The notes below the pieces were generated by a model. The model did no database searches and was not told the origin of the DNA. It was given only the letters and a program-made list of their open reading frames with translations. From Solirubrobacter taibaiensis (GTDB lineage: Bacteria; Actinomycetota; Thermoleophilia; Solirubrobacterales; Solirubrobacteraceae): DNA of 64,000 nt. The first letter of the stretch is position 1; each line of letters starts with the position of its first letter. Positions 40,987 to 50,558 of this stretch are shown one piece after another. The position numbers and the translations under genes are program-made. The stretch spans positions 62,001 through 126,000 of the forward strand of contig JAPDDQ010000002.1 of NCBI GenBank assembly GCA_027587225.1, given 5' to 3'.

Positions 40987-42864
40987 CTAGAACGAGTCGG
41001 ACGCCGTGAACTCATCGATCCCGAACACCCGGCGGTAGAACGCAAGCTCGGCCTCGGCGGCGCGGCGCAGGTTCTCGGCCTTGCGGAAGCCGTGCTGCTC
41101 GCCCGCGAAGACGAGGTACTCGTGGTCGATGCCGTTGCGTTTGAGCGCGGCGACGATCACCTCCGACTGTGAGGGCGGGACGACGCGGTCCTCGTCGCCC
41201 TGGAGCACGATGACGGGCGCGCGGATGTTGTCGGCGTGGGCGAGCGGTGAGCGCTCCACCCAGTCGGAGCGGTCGATCAGCCAGTCCAGGTACCGCGACT
41301 CGAACTTGTGCGTGTCCTCGGCGAACGCGGTGAGCTCGGCGACGCCGTAGTAGTCGGCGCCGGCCGCGAACACGTCGGGGTAGCGGGTCAGCGCGCTCAG
41401 CACCGTCCAACCGCCGGCGCTGCCGCCGGTGATCGTCATCCGCGCGCCGTCCACGTCGCCGTTCTGGGCGAGGTACCGGGCGGCGTTGACGGCATCGTCG
41501 GTGTCGACGATCCCCCACTGACCGTGGAGGCGGTCGCGGTACTCGCGCCCGTAGCCCGTGCTGCCGCCGTAGTTGACGTCGACGACGCCGAACCCGCGGC
41601 TGGTGAAGAACTGGATCTCCGGGCGCAGGGTGGAGCTCACGTGCGCCGTCGGGCCGCCGTGGATGCGGACGACGAGCGGCGGGAGCTCGCCCTCGGGTCC
41701 CTGGTACTCCGGGTGATGGGGCGGATAGAAGAGCGCGTGGGCGGTCTTGCCGCCCGTGGTCGGGTACTCGACCGCGCGCGCCACCGACACGTACGCCTCG
41801 GCGATCAGTTCGTCGTCGGCGACGCTGAGCTGCTCGACCGCGCCGGAGTCGACGTCGAGCGCGACGACCCGGAGCGCGCGCGTGGGGGAGGCCCCGACGA
41901 ACAGCGCGCGCCGCCCGTCCGTCGTCAGGTCGACGATCCGCGTGAACTCCAGCGGCACGTCCCGGAGCGCACCGTCCTCGATCACGGCCAGGTGGTCCGC
42001 GCCCGCGCTGAAGTACGCGAGCACGATCCGCCCGTCGGCCAGGAACGTGTAATAGGACTCGCCGAACACCCACATCGGCCCGCCGACCTCGGCCTCCAGC
42101 GCCGTGACCGCCGTCCCGTCCTCGCGGTACAGGTTCCACCACCCGGTCCGGTCGGACGAGTAGTGCAGGACACCGTCCGGACTCCACTCCGGCTGCACGA
42201 TCGCCTCCGCCGCCCCGCCGGCCACGAGGCGTTTCTTAAAGAGGGACAGTCCCTCTTTAGAAAACTCCGCGACGTGGAGTTCTGAGCCTTCCCACGGCAT
42301 CCGGGGGTGATCCCAGGCGAGCCACGCGATCTGCGTGCCGTCTGGGGACACGCGTGGGGCGGCGTAGAAGTCATGGCCCGCTTCGAGGAGGATCGGGTCG
42401 CCGCCGTCGAGCGGGATCGCGACGAGCTCGTTGACGTGCTCGGGCTCGGCGGCGCGCTCGCGGACGCAGATGAGATGGGCGCCGACGATCTGCAGGTCGG
42501 CGTAGCGCAGGCCGTGCTCGGTCTCGGGCTCCGGCGTGATCGCCACCGGCGTGCCGTCGCGCATGGCGTAGACGCGCTGGTCGGCGTCGGAGCAGAAGTA
42601 CACGGTCCCGGCGTGGACGGTGTACGCGCCGCCGCCGTACTCGTGTACGCGGGTGCGAGCGCTGCAGTCGGCCGGGATCACGTCCTCGCGCGTGCCGTCC
42701 GGGCGCCGCGCGACGACCACGTCGCGCCCGCCCTCGAGCGAACGCGCCTCCGACCAGTAGACGGAGCCGCCGTCCGCGTGGACGAGCGAGTGGGTCCAGC
42801 CGGGGTCACTGGCGACCACGTCGCCGTCGATCGGGGAGGGCCAGGAGCCGTACGGAGCTTCCAT
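40987..42864 (-). CDS. S9 family prolyl oligopeptidase with an in-frame palindromic element
   Basis: 625 residues from ATG 42864, 7 bases after TACGGT. The N-terminal beta-propeller (to about 355) precedes an alpha/beta-hydrolase domain: RIHGGPTAHVSS, nucleophile GGSAGGWT, acid GDEDRVVPP and His in AGEQHGFRKAE. All catalytic residues are intact. Residues about 202-210 are encoded by the palindromic repeat, giving FSKEGLSLFKKR just before the conserved RLVAGG segment of the propeller. The element sits where homologues have a variable loop, so the enzyme can plausibly tolerate it. No signal peptide is seen. The reductase gene follows 4 bases downstream; the LAL regulator is divergent. Confidence 0.92.
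   Translation of the reverse strand: MEAPYGSWPSPIDGDVVASDPGWTHSLVHADGGSVYWSEARSLEGGRDVVVARRPDGTREDVIPADCSARTRVHEYGGGAYTVHAGTVYFCSDADQRVYAMRDGTPVAITPEPETEHGLRYADLQIVGAHLICVRERAAEPEHVNELVAIPLDGGDPILLEAGHDFYAAPRVSPDGTQIAWLAWDHPRMPWEGSELHVAEFSKEGLSLFKKRLVAGGAAEAIVQPEWSPDGVLHYSSDRTGWWNLYREDGTAVTALEAEVGGPMWVFGESYYTFLADGRIVLAYFSAGADHLAVIEDGALRDVPLEFTRIVDLTTDGRRALFVGASPTRALRVVALDVDSGAVEQLSVADDELIAEAYVSVARAVEYPTTGGKTAHALFYPPHHPEYQGPEGELPPLVVRIHGGPTAHVSSTLRPEIQFFTSRGFGVVDVNYGGSTGYGREYRDRLHGQWGIVDTDDAVNAARYLAQNGDVDGARMTITGGSAGGWTVLSALTRYPDVFAAGADYYGVAELTAFAEDTHKFESRYLDWLIDRSDWVERSPLAHADNIRAPVIVLQGDEDRVVPPSQSEVIVAALKRNGIDHEYLVFAGEQHGFRKAENLRRAAEAELAFYRRVFGIDEFTASDSF
42237..42259. repeat. Palindromic element copy 4, inside the S9 peptidase gene
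   Basis: Arms TAAAGAGGGAC and GTCCCTCTTTA (11 bases) around a central A; the outer bases differ slightly from other copies. It is in the frame that reads KEGLSLF on the coding strand. Confidence 0.9.
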
Positions 42865-43018
42865 GAGAGCAACCGTAAGGGGTTCGCACACGGCGTGTAA
42901 GGACCGCGCAACCGCGTGCGCGCTCCATCCGCCCGATGCGAGCGGCGGACAACCGCTCCACGATGCTCGTGTGTCCCCCTCCCCAGCCGTCAGCCCCGCC
43001 CGTGATACTGGTGTTGTC

Positions 43019-45958
43019 GTGGCTTCCCGAGTGACCAGCACCACGTTCGTCGGCCGAGCTCCAGAACTCGCCGAGCTGCGGGCGGGGCTGACGGAAGCTG
43101 TGGAGAACCGACCGGGGCTCGCGTTCATCGCGGGCGAGTCCGGACTCGGCAAGACACGTCTCGTGGCCGAACTGGAGCGCGTGGCCCGGGCGGAAGGGAT
43201 GCGCGTGATCGGCGGCGACTGCGTCGAGCTGGGCGAGGGCGAGCTGCCCTACGCGCCGATCGTCACCGCGCTGCGGCCCCTCGCACGCTCCGGGCACGAG
43301 GCCTTCGGCGCGCTGTCGGCGCCCGCACGGGCCGCGCTCGCGCAGATCCTGCCCGGCCTCGGGCGCTCCGAGGCGCGCGCGGACGACGAGGCCACCGCGC
43401 AGGCGCGGCTGTTCGACGGCCTGCTCGAGCTGCTGGAGCTGCTCGCGGGCCAGGACGGGCTGCTGCTGACGATCGAGGACCTGCACTGGGCCGACCGCTC
43501 AACACGCGCGTTCCTCGTCTATCTGGCTTCGTCGCTGTGCCGCGAGCGCGTGCTGGTGGTGACGACCTACCGGCCGGACGAGCTGCACCGCCGTCATCCG
43601 CTGCGCCCGTTGCTCGCCGAGCTCGAGCGCGACGCGCGCGCCCGCCGCGTCGAGCTGCGGCCGCTCACGCGCGACGAGTTGGGTGAGCAGCTCACGGACA
43701 TTCTTGGCGAGGCGCCGCGCGGCGACCTGCTGGGGCGTCTGTTCTCGCGTTCGGAAGGCAACCCGCTGTTCGCCGAGGAGCTGCTCGCGGCCGGGACGGA
43801 CGGGCGCGGCGCGCTCCCGCCGACCTTGCGTGACGCGCTGATGCTGCGGATCGAGCGGCTCTCGCCGGAAGCGCAGGAGCTGCTGCGCGTGCTTGCGGCC
43901 GGCCAACGGCTGGACCACGAGATCCTGGCCGCGGCGTGCGCCTTCGATCCGCGCGTGCCGGTGCGCGAGGCCGTTGCCGCGCAGCTCGTCGTCGCTGACG
44001 ACGAGGGCTTCTACGCGTTCCGCCACGCGCTGTTGCGCGAGGTGGTCGTCGACGACCTGCTGCCGGGCGAGCGCGCGTCGCTGCATCTGGCGCTGGCGCG
44101 GGCGCTCGAGGCGCGCGCGGAAGGTCTGCCGGGCCACGGCGGCGCGCATCTCGCCGCGGGTATCGCGCATCACTACCTGGCTTCGGGCGATCAGCCGGCC
44201 GCGTTGAAGGCCGCTGTCCGGGCCGCGCAGGCCGCGGAGGGGGTGCACGCCAACGGTGAGGCGGCCGCGCTGTACGCCCGGGCCCTCCAGCTGTGGGACC
44301 GCGTCGCCGACGCGGAGACGTTGACGGGCCACGACCACGTCGAGCTGCTGCGCTCCGCGGCATGGACGAACGACCGCGAGCACGAACCGGCCCGCGCCGA
44401 GTCCTACCTGCGGGCGGCGATCACCGAACTCGGCGACAGCGACCCGGTGCGCACGGCGCAGCTGCTCGAGCTCGTCGCGCGCCAGCAATTCGGCCTCGGC
44501 CGGAGCGCCGCGGCGGCCGAGACCCGCCGCGAGGCGCTGGAGCTGCTGCCGGACGGGCCGAGCGGGACGCGCGCCACGCTGCTCGCCGGGATGGCCAAGG
44601 AGCTGATGCTCGAGTCGCGCCTGCAGGAGACGGTCGAGGTCGCCGACGAGGCGATCGAGGTCGCCCGCGCGGTGGGCGACACGGTGTCCGAGCTGCGCGC
44701 GCTGGACGCGAAGGGCGTCGTGCTGTTCGGCATGGCCCGCTACGAGGAAGGCGAGCGGGCGCTGCGCGAGGTCATGGAGCGCGCGAAGGAGAGCGACATC
44801 TTCTACTTCCTCAGCACGCACGTGAACCTGTCCGATTCGCTCGCGGTCGCCGGCCGGCTCGCCGAGGCGCGCGTGATCGCCGACGAAGGCCTCGAGGTGG
44901 CCGCCGCGCGCGGGACGCCGCGGCGTTGGCTGATGCTGCTGCGGGCCGAGCTCGCGTTCGAGGCGGGGGAGTGGGAAGCGGCCGAGGCCGCCATGCCTTC
45001 ACCCGGCCGCCCGGCGCAGGGCATGACGTTCATCAACGACGCACTGCGGCGGATCGAGCTGGCTTTGGGGCGCGGCGAGCACGACGCGGCGCGCGTGCTG
45101 CTCGACCAGGCGCGCGACATCGCGTGCGACACGCGCGAGCCGCAGTGGATCGGACCGCTCGGCGCGTTGCGGGCGGAGCTGGAGCGGCGCTCCGGCGACC
45201 TCGTCGCCGCGGCCGCGACGATCGACGACGCCCTCGACCGGCTCGACTTCTGCTCCGAGGACGTCGCCCGGATGGCCCGCGTGTCCGCCGCCGGCGCGCG
45301 TGTGCACGCCGACGCGGCCGTGCGGGCCCGCGATCTCGGCGAGGATCCGTCCCTGTCCATCGCCATGGCGGAAGGGCTGATCGCGCGGGTCGAGGCCTGC
45401 GCCGAGGGCGACCGGCCGGTCGAGGTGGCGTTCCTCGCGACCGCCCGCGCGGAGTTCGCCCGTGCGTCCGACGCGGACGACCCGGAGTTGTGGGCCGCCG
45501 CCGCGGACGCGTGGCTCGCGCTCGAGCGCCCGTACCGCGCCGCCCAGGCCACCCGCCGCCGCGCCGAAGCGCTGCTGGCCGGCGGCGACCGCGAAGCGGC
45601 TGCCGTCGCCGCCGCCGAGGCCCTGGCCGCGGCCTCGGCGATCGGCGCTGCGTGGCTCGCCTCCGAGGTCGAAGGCTTCGCGCTGCGAGCGCGACTCCGG
45701 ATGGATGACCCGGACGAGCCTTCGCCGCCATCCACGCTGACTGCCGTGGATGACGGCGAAGACCCGTTCGGGCTCACGCCCCGCGAGCGGCAGGTTCTGG
45801 GCCTGCTCGCCGCCGGGCGCACCAACCGCGAGATCGGCGCCGCGTTGTACATGGCCGAGAAGACCGCGAGCGTCCACGTCTCGCGCATCCTCTCCAAGCT
45901 CGACGTGCGTTCCCGCACGGAGGCCGCGGCGGTCGCCCACCGCGTGGGTTTGGTCTAG
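43019..45958 (+). CDS. LAL-type LuxR regulator with AAA ATPase domain
   Basis: 979 residues from GTG 43019. Walker A GESGLGKTRLVAELE (about 38-46) and Walker B LLLTIEDLHWAD (about 154-165) define the STAND/MalT-like ATPase. A long helical TPR-like middle (about 400-880) binds the signal. The C-terminal LuxR HTH is complete (LTPRERQVLGLLAAGRTNREI, TASVHVSRILSKLDVRSRTEA). Large ATP-dependent LuxR (LAL) regulators activate sugar or secondary-metabolite genes when an inducer binds. The target is unknown, but the divergent S9 peptidase 154 bases away is the obvious candidate. A longer reading frame upstream lacks homology. Confidence 0.92.
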   Translation: MASRVTSTTFVGRAPELAELRAGLTEAVENRPGLAFIAGESGLGKTRLVAELERVARAEGMRVIGGDCVELGEGELPYAPIVTALRPLARSGHEAFGALSAPARAALAQILPGLGRSEARADDEATAQARLFDGLLELLELLAGQDGLLLTIEDLHWADRSTRAFLVYLASSLCRERVLVVTTYRPDELHRRHPLRPLLAELERDARARRVELRPLTRDELGEQLTDILGEAPRGDLLGRLFSRSEGNPLFAEELLAAGTDGRGALPPTLRDALMLRIERLSPEAQELLRVLAAGQRLDHEILAAACAFDPRVPVREAVAAQLVVADDEGFYAFRHALLREVVVDDLLPGERASLHLALARALEARAEGLPGHGGAHLAAGIAHHYLASGDQPAALKAAVRAAQAAEGVHANGEAAALYARALQLWDRVADAETLTGHDHVELLRSAAWTNDREHEPARAESYLRAAITELGDSDPVRTAQLLELVARQQFGLGRSAAAAETRREALELLPDGPSGTRATLLAGMAKELMLESRLQETVEVADEAIEVARAVGDTVSELRALDAKGVVLFGMARYEEGERALREVMERAKESDIFYFLSTHVNLSDSLAVAGRLAEARVIADEGLEVAAARGTPRRWLMLLRAELAFEAGEWEAAEAAMPSPGRPAQGMTFINDALRRIELALGRGEHDAARVLLDQARDIACDTREPQWIGPLGALRAELERRSGDLVAAAATIDDALDRLDFCSEDVARMARVSAAGARVHADAAVRARDLGEDPSLSIAMAEGLIARVEACAEGDRPVEVAFLATARAEFARASDADDPELWAAAADAWLALERPYRAAQATRRRAEALLAGGDREAAAVAAAEALAAASAIGAAWLASEVEGFALRARLRMDDPDEPSPPSTLTAVDDGEDPFGLTPRERQVLGLLAAGRTNREIGAALYMAEKTASVHVSRILSKLDVRSRTEAAAVAHRVGLV

Positions 45959-45969
45959 GTCAGACGCTG

Positions 45970-46070
45970 CAAGGCCCCGATGGCCTTGGCAGTCCCGCGC
46001 GTCCCGACGAAGATCGAGAACAACGTGGCGGTTATCAGGGGTTCCCGCATGCCAAGGATTGTGCGGGAAC
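45970..46070. terminator. Hairpins between convergent genes (probable terminators)
   Basis: CAAGGCC (45970-45976) pairs with GGCCTTG (45982-45988). A second, stronger hairpin has GTTCCCGCA (46041-46049) with TGCGGGAAC (46062-46070). Neither has a T-tract, as is common in high-GC bacteria. Nothing else is recognised in this 171-base region. Confidence 0.5.
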
Positions 46071-46129
46071 GTTCACCGGATCGACATGGACCGGGGTCCA
46101 AACGTCCTTCGACCGCCCGTATAGGACCG

Positions 46130-46855
46130 TCAGTCGTGTGCGCGTTCGGCGAGGCGGCGGAGCGCGGCGGCCTCGCGCTGGGCGTCCTCGGGGGTCGCGA
46201 TCCGCTCTATCCGGCCCGCCGCGGCGGTGATCTCGTGCACGAGATCACCGGTGGTGAGGCGGTGGCCCAGCGGGTCGGCCTTCGGTGTGCCGGAGAGGCG
46301 GCGCATGATCGGCGGGAGCGCCGTGGTGAGCACGGTGATGACCAGGACGACGCCGAGGATGCGGGCGAACGCGTCGCTGATGTCCTCGTAGATGCCCGCG
46401 GCCGCGAGGTTGCCGACGAACATGTCGAACGTCGCGGTGACGATCGAGATGAGCGCGATCACGCGCACGGCGGACGTGTCGGCGGGGCGGCGGGCGCGCA
46501 GGACGAGTGACCAGTGGGAGGCCCAGAGCGCGGTGATGGCGACGACGCCCCAGGCGCGCCACAGGAACTCGCTGTCGGAGTCGTCGAACCAGATCGCGGC
46601 GACGAGCAACACGAACGCGAACGCCGCGAGCCCGCTCGCCACGGCCCCGGCCGTCGCCAGGCCGCCGCGGGCCTGGGTGCGCAGCGCGTCGCCCGCCGCG
46701 CCGAGGCCGCAGAAGAAGCTGAAGCCGAGGCTCGTCCCCACGATCCGTGCGTGGGTGTCGCCGAAGTCGCCCTGCAGCAGCGCGACGATCGCCGCCACCG
46801 CGGCGACGCACAGGCCGCCGATCAATGCGCGGATCATGAGTGCGCGAGGTTGCAT
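46130..46855 (-). CDS. Unknown membrane protein
   Basis: 241 residues from ATG 46855 (ATG 46837 possible). About five TM helices: ALIGGLCVAAVAAIVALLQG, LGFSFFCGLGAAGDAL, ATAGAVASGLAAFAFVLLVAAIW, AWGVVAITALWASHWSLVL and ILGVVLVITVLTTALPPIM. The C-terminal 60 residues are a soluble coiled-coil-like tail (IERIATPEDAQREAAALRRLAE). I do not recognise the family. Divergent from the acetamidase gene. Confidence 0.75.
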   Translation of the reverse strand: MQPRALMIRALIGGLCVAAVAAIVALLQGDFGDTHARIVGTSLGFSFFCGLGAAGDALRTQARGGLATAGAVASGLAAFAFVLLVAAIWFDDSDSEFLWRAWGVVAITALWASHWSLVLRARRPADTSAVRVIALISIVTATFDMFVGNLAAAGIYEDISDAFARILGVVLVITVLTTALPPIMRRLSGTPKADPLGHRLTTGDLVHEITAAAGRIERIATPEDAQREAAALRRLAERAHD

Positions 46856-46897
46856 GCCAGCGGCAGCGTAGGGCCACGCAGGAATATCGTGCGCCGC

Positions 46898-47839
46898 ATG
46901 GCCACTCACTACTTCCCGAGGGACCGGGTCCACTTCACGTGGGACGCGGGCAACGAGCCGGTGCTGTCGATCGCCGACGGCGACACCGTCGTCTTCGAGA
47001 CCCGCGACGTGTCCGACAACCAGATCGGGCCCGACTCCGACACGAGCGTGATCGCCACGCTCGACTGGGACCGCGTGTACCCGCTGTCCGGACCCGTCTA
47101 CGTCGACGGCGCCGAGCCGGGCGACACGCTCGCCATCGAGGTCCTCGACATCCATACCAAGGGCTGGGGCTGGTCGGCGATCCTGCCCGGCCTGGGGCTG
47201 CTGGCCGACGACTTCACCGAGCCGTACCTGCGCGTCTTCGACCTCACCGAGGGCGACGTCACGCACTTCCGCGACGACATCACCGTCCCGCTGGACCCCT
47301 TCATGGGGACGATGGGCGTCTGCCCGGCCGGCGCGAGCGGGACGCCGATCATGCCCCCGGGCATCTTCGGCGGCAACATGGACACGCGCCAGCTCGTAAA
47401 GGGCACGACGCTCTACCTGCCGATCCAGGAGCGCGGCGCCCTGTTCTCCACCGGCGACGCGCACGGCTGCCAGGGCGACGGCGAGATCTGCGTCACCGGC
47501 CTGGAAGCGCCGATGTACGCCACGATGCGCTTCCGGGTCGAGAAGCGCTCGATCCCGTCCCCGCAGTACCGCACCGCGCCCGGCCCGCTCACGCCCGCCG
47601 TGGACGAGGGCTCGTTCTTCGCCACCACCGGCATCGGCCCCGACCTGTTCGAGAACGCGCAGAACGCGACCCGCGCGATGATCGACCACCTCGTCGACGA
47701 GCACGACCTCTCCCGCGAGGACGCCTACGTGCTCTGCTCGCTCGTCGTGGACCTCAAGATCAGCGAGATCGTCGACGCCGGCCAGTTCGTCGTCTCCGCC
47801 GTCCTGCCGGAGGCGATCTTCCCGATCGAGGTGCTCTAG
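46898..47839 (+). CDS. Acetamidase/formamidase family amidase
   Basis: 313 residues from ATG 46898, 7 bases after TATCGT. FmdA_AmdA features include VDGAEPGDTLAIEVLDI, GTMGVCPAG, IMPPGIFGGNMDTRQL, LYLPIQERGALFSTGDAHGCQGDGEICVTGLE and SLVVDLKISEIVDAGQFVVSA. Members hydrolyse formamide or acetamide to ammonia and the acid. The motif set is complete, so an active amidase is likely. Ends 4 bases from the convergent penicillin-binding protein gene. Confidence 0.93.
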   Translation: MATHYFPRDRVHFTWDAGNEPVLSIADGDTVVFETRDVSDNQIGPDSDTSVIATLDWDRVYPLSGPVYVDGAEPGDTLAIEVLDIHTKGWGWSAILPGLGLLADDFTEPYLRVFDLTEGDVTHFRDDITVPLDPFMGTMGVCPAGASGTPIMPPGIFGGNMDTRQLVKGTTLYLPIQERGALFSTGDAHGCQGDGEICVTGLEAPMYATMRFRVEKRSIPSPQYRTAPGPLTPAVDEGSFFATTGIGPDLFENAQNATRAMIDHLVDEHDLSREDAYVLCSLVVDLKISEIVDAGQFVVSAVLPEAIFPIEVL

Positions 47840-47842
47840 CGA

Positions 47843-49513
47843 CTAGAGCGCGGCTTGGAGGACGCGCTTGGCCACGGGGGCGGCGTTGGTGCCGCCCTGG
47901 CCCTGGTTGGGGAGCATCACGGCGATCGCGACCTTGGGGTTGTTCGCCGGCGCGAAGGCGACGAACCAGGCCGTGGTGTTCTTGGCGTTCTGGGCGATGT
48001 CGCCGGTGGAGACGAGCTCGGCCGTGCCGGTCTTGCCGGCGACGGTGATGCCCGGGAGCTGCGCGGCCTTGCCGGTGCCCACCGCGACGTTGGCGATCAT
48101 CATGGTGCGCACGTTGGCGGCGACTCGAGCGCTGACCACGCGCGTGCGCTCGCGTTTGGTGCCGGCCACGCGGGGCTTGATGCGCAGGCCCTTGTTGGCG
48201 ATCGTCGCGGCCACCGACGCCATCTGCAGCGGCGTCGCGAGGTCGGTGTTCTGGCCGATCGCGGCGGAGCCGACGGCGATCGCGTCCTTCATCTCGTCCG
48301 CCTCGGGGATCGTCGAGATCTTCGCGGCGGGGATGTCCGGCTGCTCGAAGAAGCCGAACTTCTTGGCGATCGCGACCATGCGCTTCGCGCCCACCTTGGC
48401 GCCGAGCGGTCCGAACACGCTGTTGCAGGACTTCGCGAACGAGATGGTGAGCGACCCGCCGCAGGCCGAGTCGCCGGCGTTGCGCAGCTTCGCGCCTGAC
48501 AACGTCGCGAAGGTCTTCGCGGGATAGCTGCTCGACATCGACGCTTTCTTGTAGTGCAGCGCCGCGGCCGCGGTGACGACCTTGAAGACGGACCCGGGCG
48601 GCTGCGGCGCGGACACCGCGAGGCCGGCGAGTGCGAGGACCCGGCCGTCGCTCGGCCGGATCACGGCCACGCCGCCGACCGAGTCGCCCAGCGCGGCGTT
48701 GACCTGCCGCTGCAGCCCGAGCTGGATGGAGGTCGTGATCGACTTGCCGCGCGTGCCCTTCACGCGCGCGATCACGCGGTCCCCGAACCGCAGGGTGGAG
48801 CTGCGCTTGCCCGCCAGGCGGTCGTCGTAGAGGCGGTTGAGGCCGGTGGGCTTGTCGCCGCCGACGCCGGCGATCGAGGCGCCGAGGTCGTCGGAGTCCA
48901 GCAGCTTGCCGCCCGCGGCGTAGATGTTCCCGCGCCGGGGCGTGGCGCCGGACTTGCGCGTGACGTCCTCGCCTTGCCTGAGCTGCGGGAGCCGGAGCGC
49001 CGGCGTCCAGGCCACGCGGCCGACGCCTTCCTCATCCTCGCTGGCCTTGAACTCCAACTCGCCTCTGATCGGCCCGAAGTCGTCGGTGTCCACCGTCACC
49101 GGCACCTTCACGATGCCCTTGCTCAGCAGCGGCCCGACCTTGCCGACCCGCACCTTCTCCACCGTGGCCGCGCGGTTCGCGCGCTTGTAGTCGGCGAGGA
49201 AGGAGATCTTCGGGTTCTCGCGCCGGCTGTCGGCGTCCACGAGCCGGTACATGGCCTCGTAGTCGCCGCGCTCCCACGCCTCGGTGAAGGCCACGACGGC
49301 CGGACGGCGCTCGTCGTCGTCGAGTTGTGCGCGCACGAGCGCGTAGGCACCTGCCGCGACCCCGCCGATGACGACCAGGATCACGAGGACGATGCTCAGC
49401 GACGGCCCGCGCCGGCGCCGGCGGCGCGCGTGCTTGGGCGGGGACAGGAACAGCGAACCGGCCCGGGGCGAATACCCGAGTCCCCCAGAACGGCGTCGAC
49501 GACGGCGGGCCAC
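47843..49513 (-). CDS. Penicillin-binding protein (class B-type transpeptidase with NTF2/MecA-N-like domain)
   Basis: 556 residues from GTG 49513. Basic N-terminus, TM helix (about 35-58, LSIVLVILVVIGGVAAGAYAL), an NTF2/MecA_N-like domain (about 65-165), a dimerisation-like region, then the transpeptidase domain with the three catalytic motifs: PPGSVFK (SxxK), SCN, and KTGT. Active peptidoglycan crosslinking is expected on the outer membrane face. This is the FtsI/PbpA-like group of actinobacteria. An in-frame upstream extension to 49630 overlaps the ECF gene and is not used. Confidence 0.93.
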   Translation of the reverse strand: MARRRRRRSGGLGYSPRAGSLFLSPPKHARRRRRRGPSLSIVLVILVVIGGVAAGAYALVRAQLDDDERRPAVVAFTEAWERGDYEAMYRLVDADSRRENPKISFLADYKRANRAATVEKVRVGKVGPLLSKGIVKVPVTVDTDDFGPIRGELEFKASEDEEGVGRVAWTPALRLPQLRQGEDVTRKSGATPRRGNIYAAGGKLLDSDDLGASIAGVGGDKPTGLNRLYDDRLAGKRSSTLRFGDRVIARVKGTRGKSITTSIQLGLQRQVNAALGDSVGGVAVIRPSDGRVLALAGLAVSAPQPPGSVFKVVTAAAALHYKKASMSSSYPAKTFATLSGAKLRNAGDSACGGSLTISFAKSCNSVFGPLGAKVGAKRMVAIAKKFGFFEQPDIPAAKISTIPEADEMKDAIAVGSAAIGQNTDLATPLQMASVAATIANKGLRIKPRVAGTKRERTRVVSARVAANVRTMMIANVAVGTGKAAQLPGITVAGKTGTAELVSTGDIAQNAKNTTAWFVAFAPANNPKVAIAVMLPNQGQGGTNAAPVAKRVLQAAL

Positions 49514-49558
49514 CGTGTCTCTTTCTAGCGGGTCGGTCGGACCGTTTACCCTCAGCGG

Positions 49559-50503
49559 ATGAGCACCGCCGCGTATGAGGACGCCTATCAGCGGCTCATC
49601 GAGCCCCACCGGCGGGAGCTGCACGCGCACTGCTACCGGATGCTCGGCTCCGTCCAGGACGCCGAGGACGCGCTACAAGAAGCGTTGCTGCGGGCGTGGA
49701 AGGCGTTCGATCGCTTCGAGGGCCGCGCGCAGCCCAAGACGTGGCTCTACCGGATCGCGACCAACACGTGCCTGGACGTGCTCGCCCGCCGCAAGGGCAA
49801 GCGCGAGTTGCCGATCGACCGCGGGCCGGACGAGCCGCCGCTCACCGAGATCGCCTACCTGGAGCCGTACCCGGACGATCCGGACGCCTCCTACGAGCAG
49901 CGCGAGAGCCTCGAGCTGGCGTTCATCGCCGCGCTCCAGCACCTGCCGGCCAACCAGCGCGCGGTGCTGATCCTGCGCGAGGCGCTCAACTTCAGCGCCA
50001 AGGAAGCCGCCGAGATCCTCGACACGACGCCGGCCAGCGTCAACAGCGCCATGCAGCGGGCGCGGGCGGCGATCGACGAGAAGCTCCCCACGCAGTCCCA
50101 GCAGGCGACGCTGCAGCAACTCGGCGACGGTGAGATCAAGGCGATCGTCGAGCGGTACGTCGCGGCCTGGAACCGCGGCGACGTGGACGCCGTGGTCGAG
50201 ATGCTCGCGCAGGACGCGACGTTCTCGATGCCGCCCGCGGCCCAGTGGTTCCGTGGCCACGACGCCATCCGCACCTTCCTCCCGACCGGCCCGCTGTCGA
50301 TCCCGCGCATCTTCGTGCCCACGCGTGCGAACGGCCAGCCCGCGTTCGGCACCTACAAGCTGATCGACGGCGTCTGGGAGCGAAACGCCATCCACGTCAT
50401 CACGCTCGACGAGCGAGGCGCGATCGTCGACGCCGTGGCGTTCCTGAACCCCGACCTGTTCCCCTTCTTCGGCCTGGACGAAAATGCGTGGACTTCCGAC
50501 TAA
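49559..50503 (+). CDS. ECF sigma factor with C-terminal SnoaL-like domain (SigG/SigJ/ECF41-like)
   Basis: 314 residues from ATG 49559, 6 bases after TACCCT. Sigma region 2 HRRELHAHCYRMLGSVQDAEDALQEALLRAWK, region 4 LPANQRAVLILREALNFSAKEAAEIL and SVNSAMQRARAAIDE. A SnoaL/NTF2 domain follows (about 195-310, VERYVAAWNRGDVDAVVEMLAQDATFSMPP). This class lacks a classical anti-sigma factor; the tail is thought to tune activity. No carboxymuconolactone decarboxylase or oxidoreductase partner is adjacent. Confidence 0.93.
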   Translation: MSTAAYEDAYQRLIEPHRRELHAHCYRMLGSVQDAEDALQEALLRAWKAFDRFEGRAQPKTWLYRIATNTCLDVLARRKGKRELPIDRGPDEPPLTEIAYLEPYPDDPDASYEQRESLELAFIAALQHLPANQRAVLILREALNFSAKEAAEILDTTPASVNSAMQRARAAIDEKLPTQSQQATLQQLGDGEIKAIVERYVAAWNRGDVDAVVEMLAQDATFSMPPAAQWFRGHDAIRTFLPTGPLSIPRIFVPTRANGQPAFGTYKLIDGVWERNAIHVITLDERGAIVDAVAFLNPDLFPFFGLDENAWTSD

Positions 50504-50511
50504 CGACGCCG

Positions 50512-50517
50512 TACCAT
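50512..50517 (+). promoter_or_regulatory. -10 element upstream of short leader ORF
   Basis: TACCAT with TGGACT at 50489-50494 as -35 (17-base spacer). The leader ORF ATG follows 8 bases later. Confidence 0.4.
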
Positions 50518-50525
50518 TGATCCAG

Positions 50526-50558
50526 ATGAGGCGAGTAGCCCGCTCCGTCGCCCTGTAA
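50526..50558 (+). CDS. Candidate 10-residue leader peptide of the aminotransferase gene
   Basis: ATG to TAA reads MRRVARSVAL. It lies 8 bases after a -10 box, in the 123-base gap before the PLP aminotransferase, and is followed by a hairpin: CCCGGC (50561-50566) with GCCGGG (50576-50581). A competing GGGAG (50579-50583) can pair with CTCCC (50618-50622) next to the aminotransferase ribosome site. The arrangement fits an attenuator; the residues (Arg, Val, Ala) do not name one amino acid. Confidence 0.4.
   Translation: MRRVARSVAL

Noticed and set aside
45980..46510. Plus-strand frame after the LAL regulator
   Set aside because: Starts in the terminator hairpin, is antisense to the membrane protein gene and has no recognisable domain.
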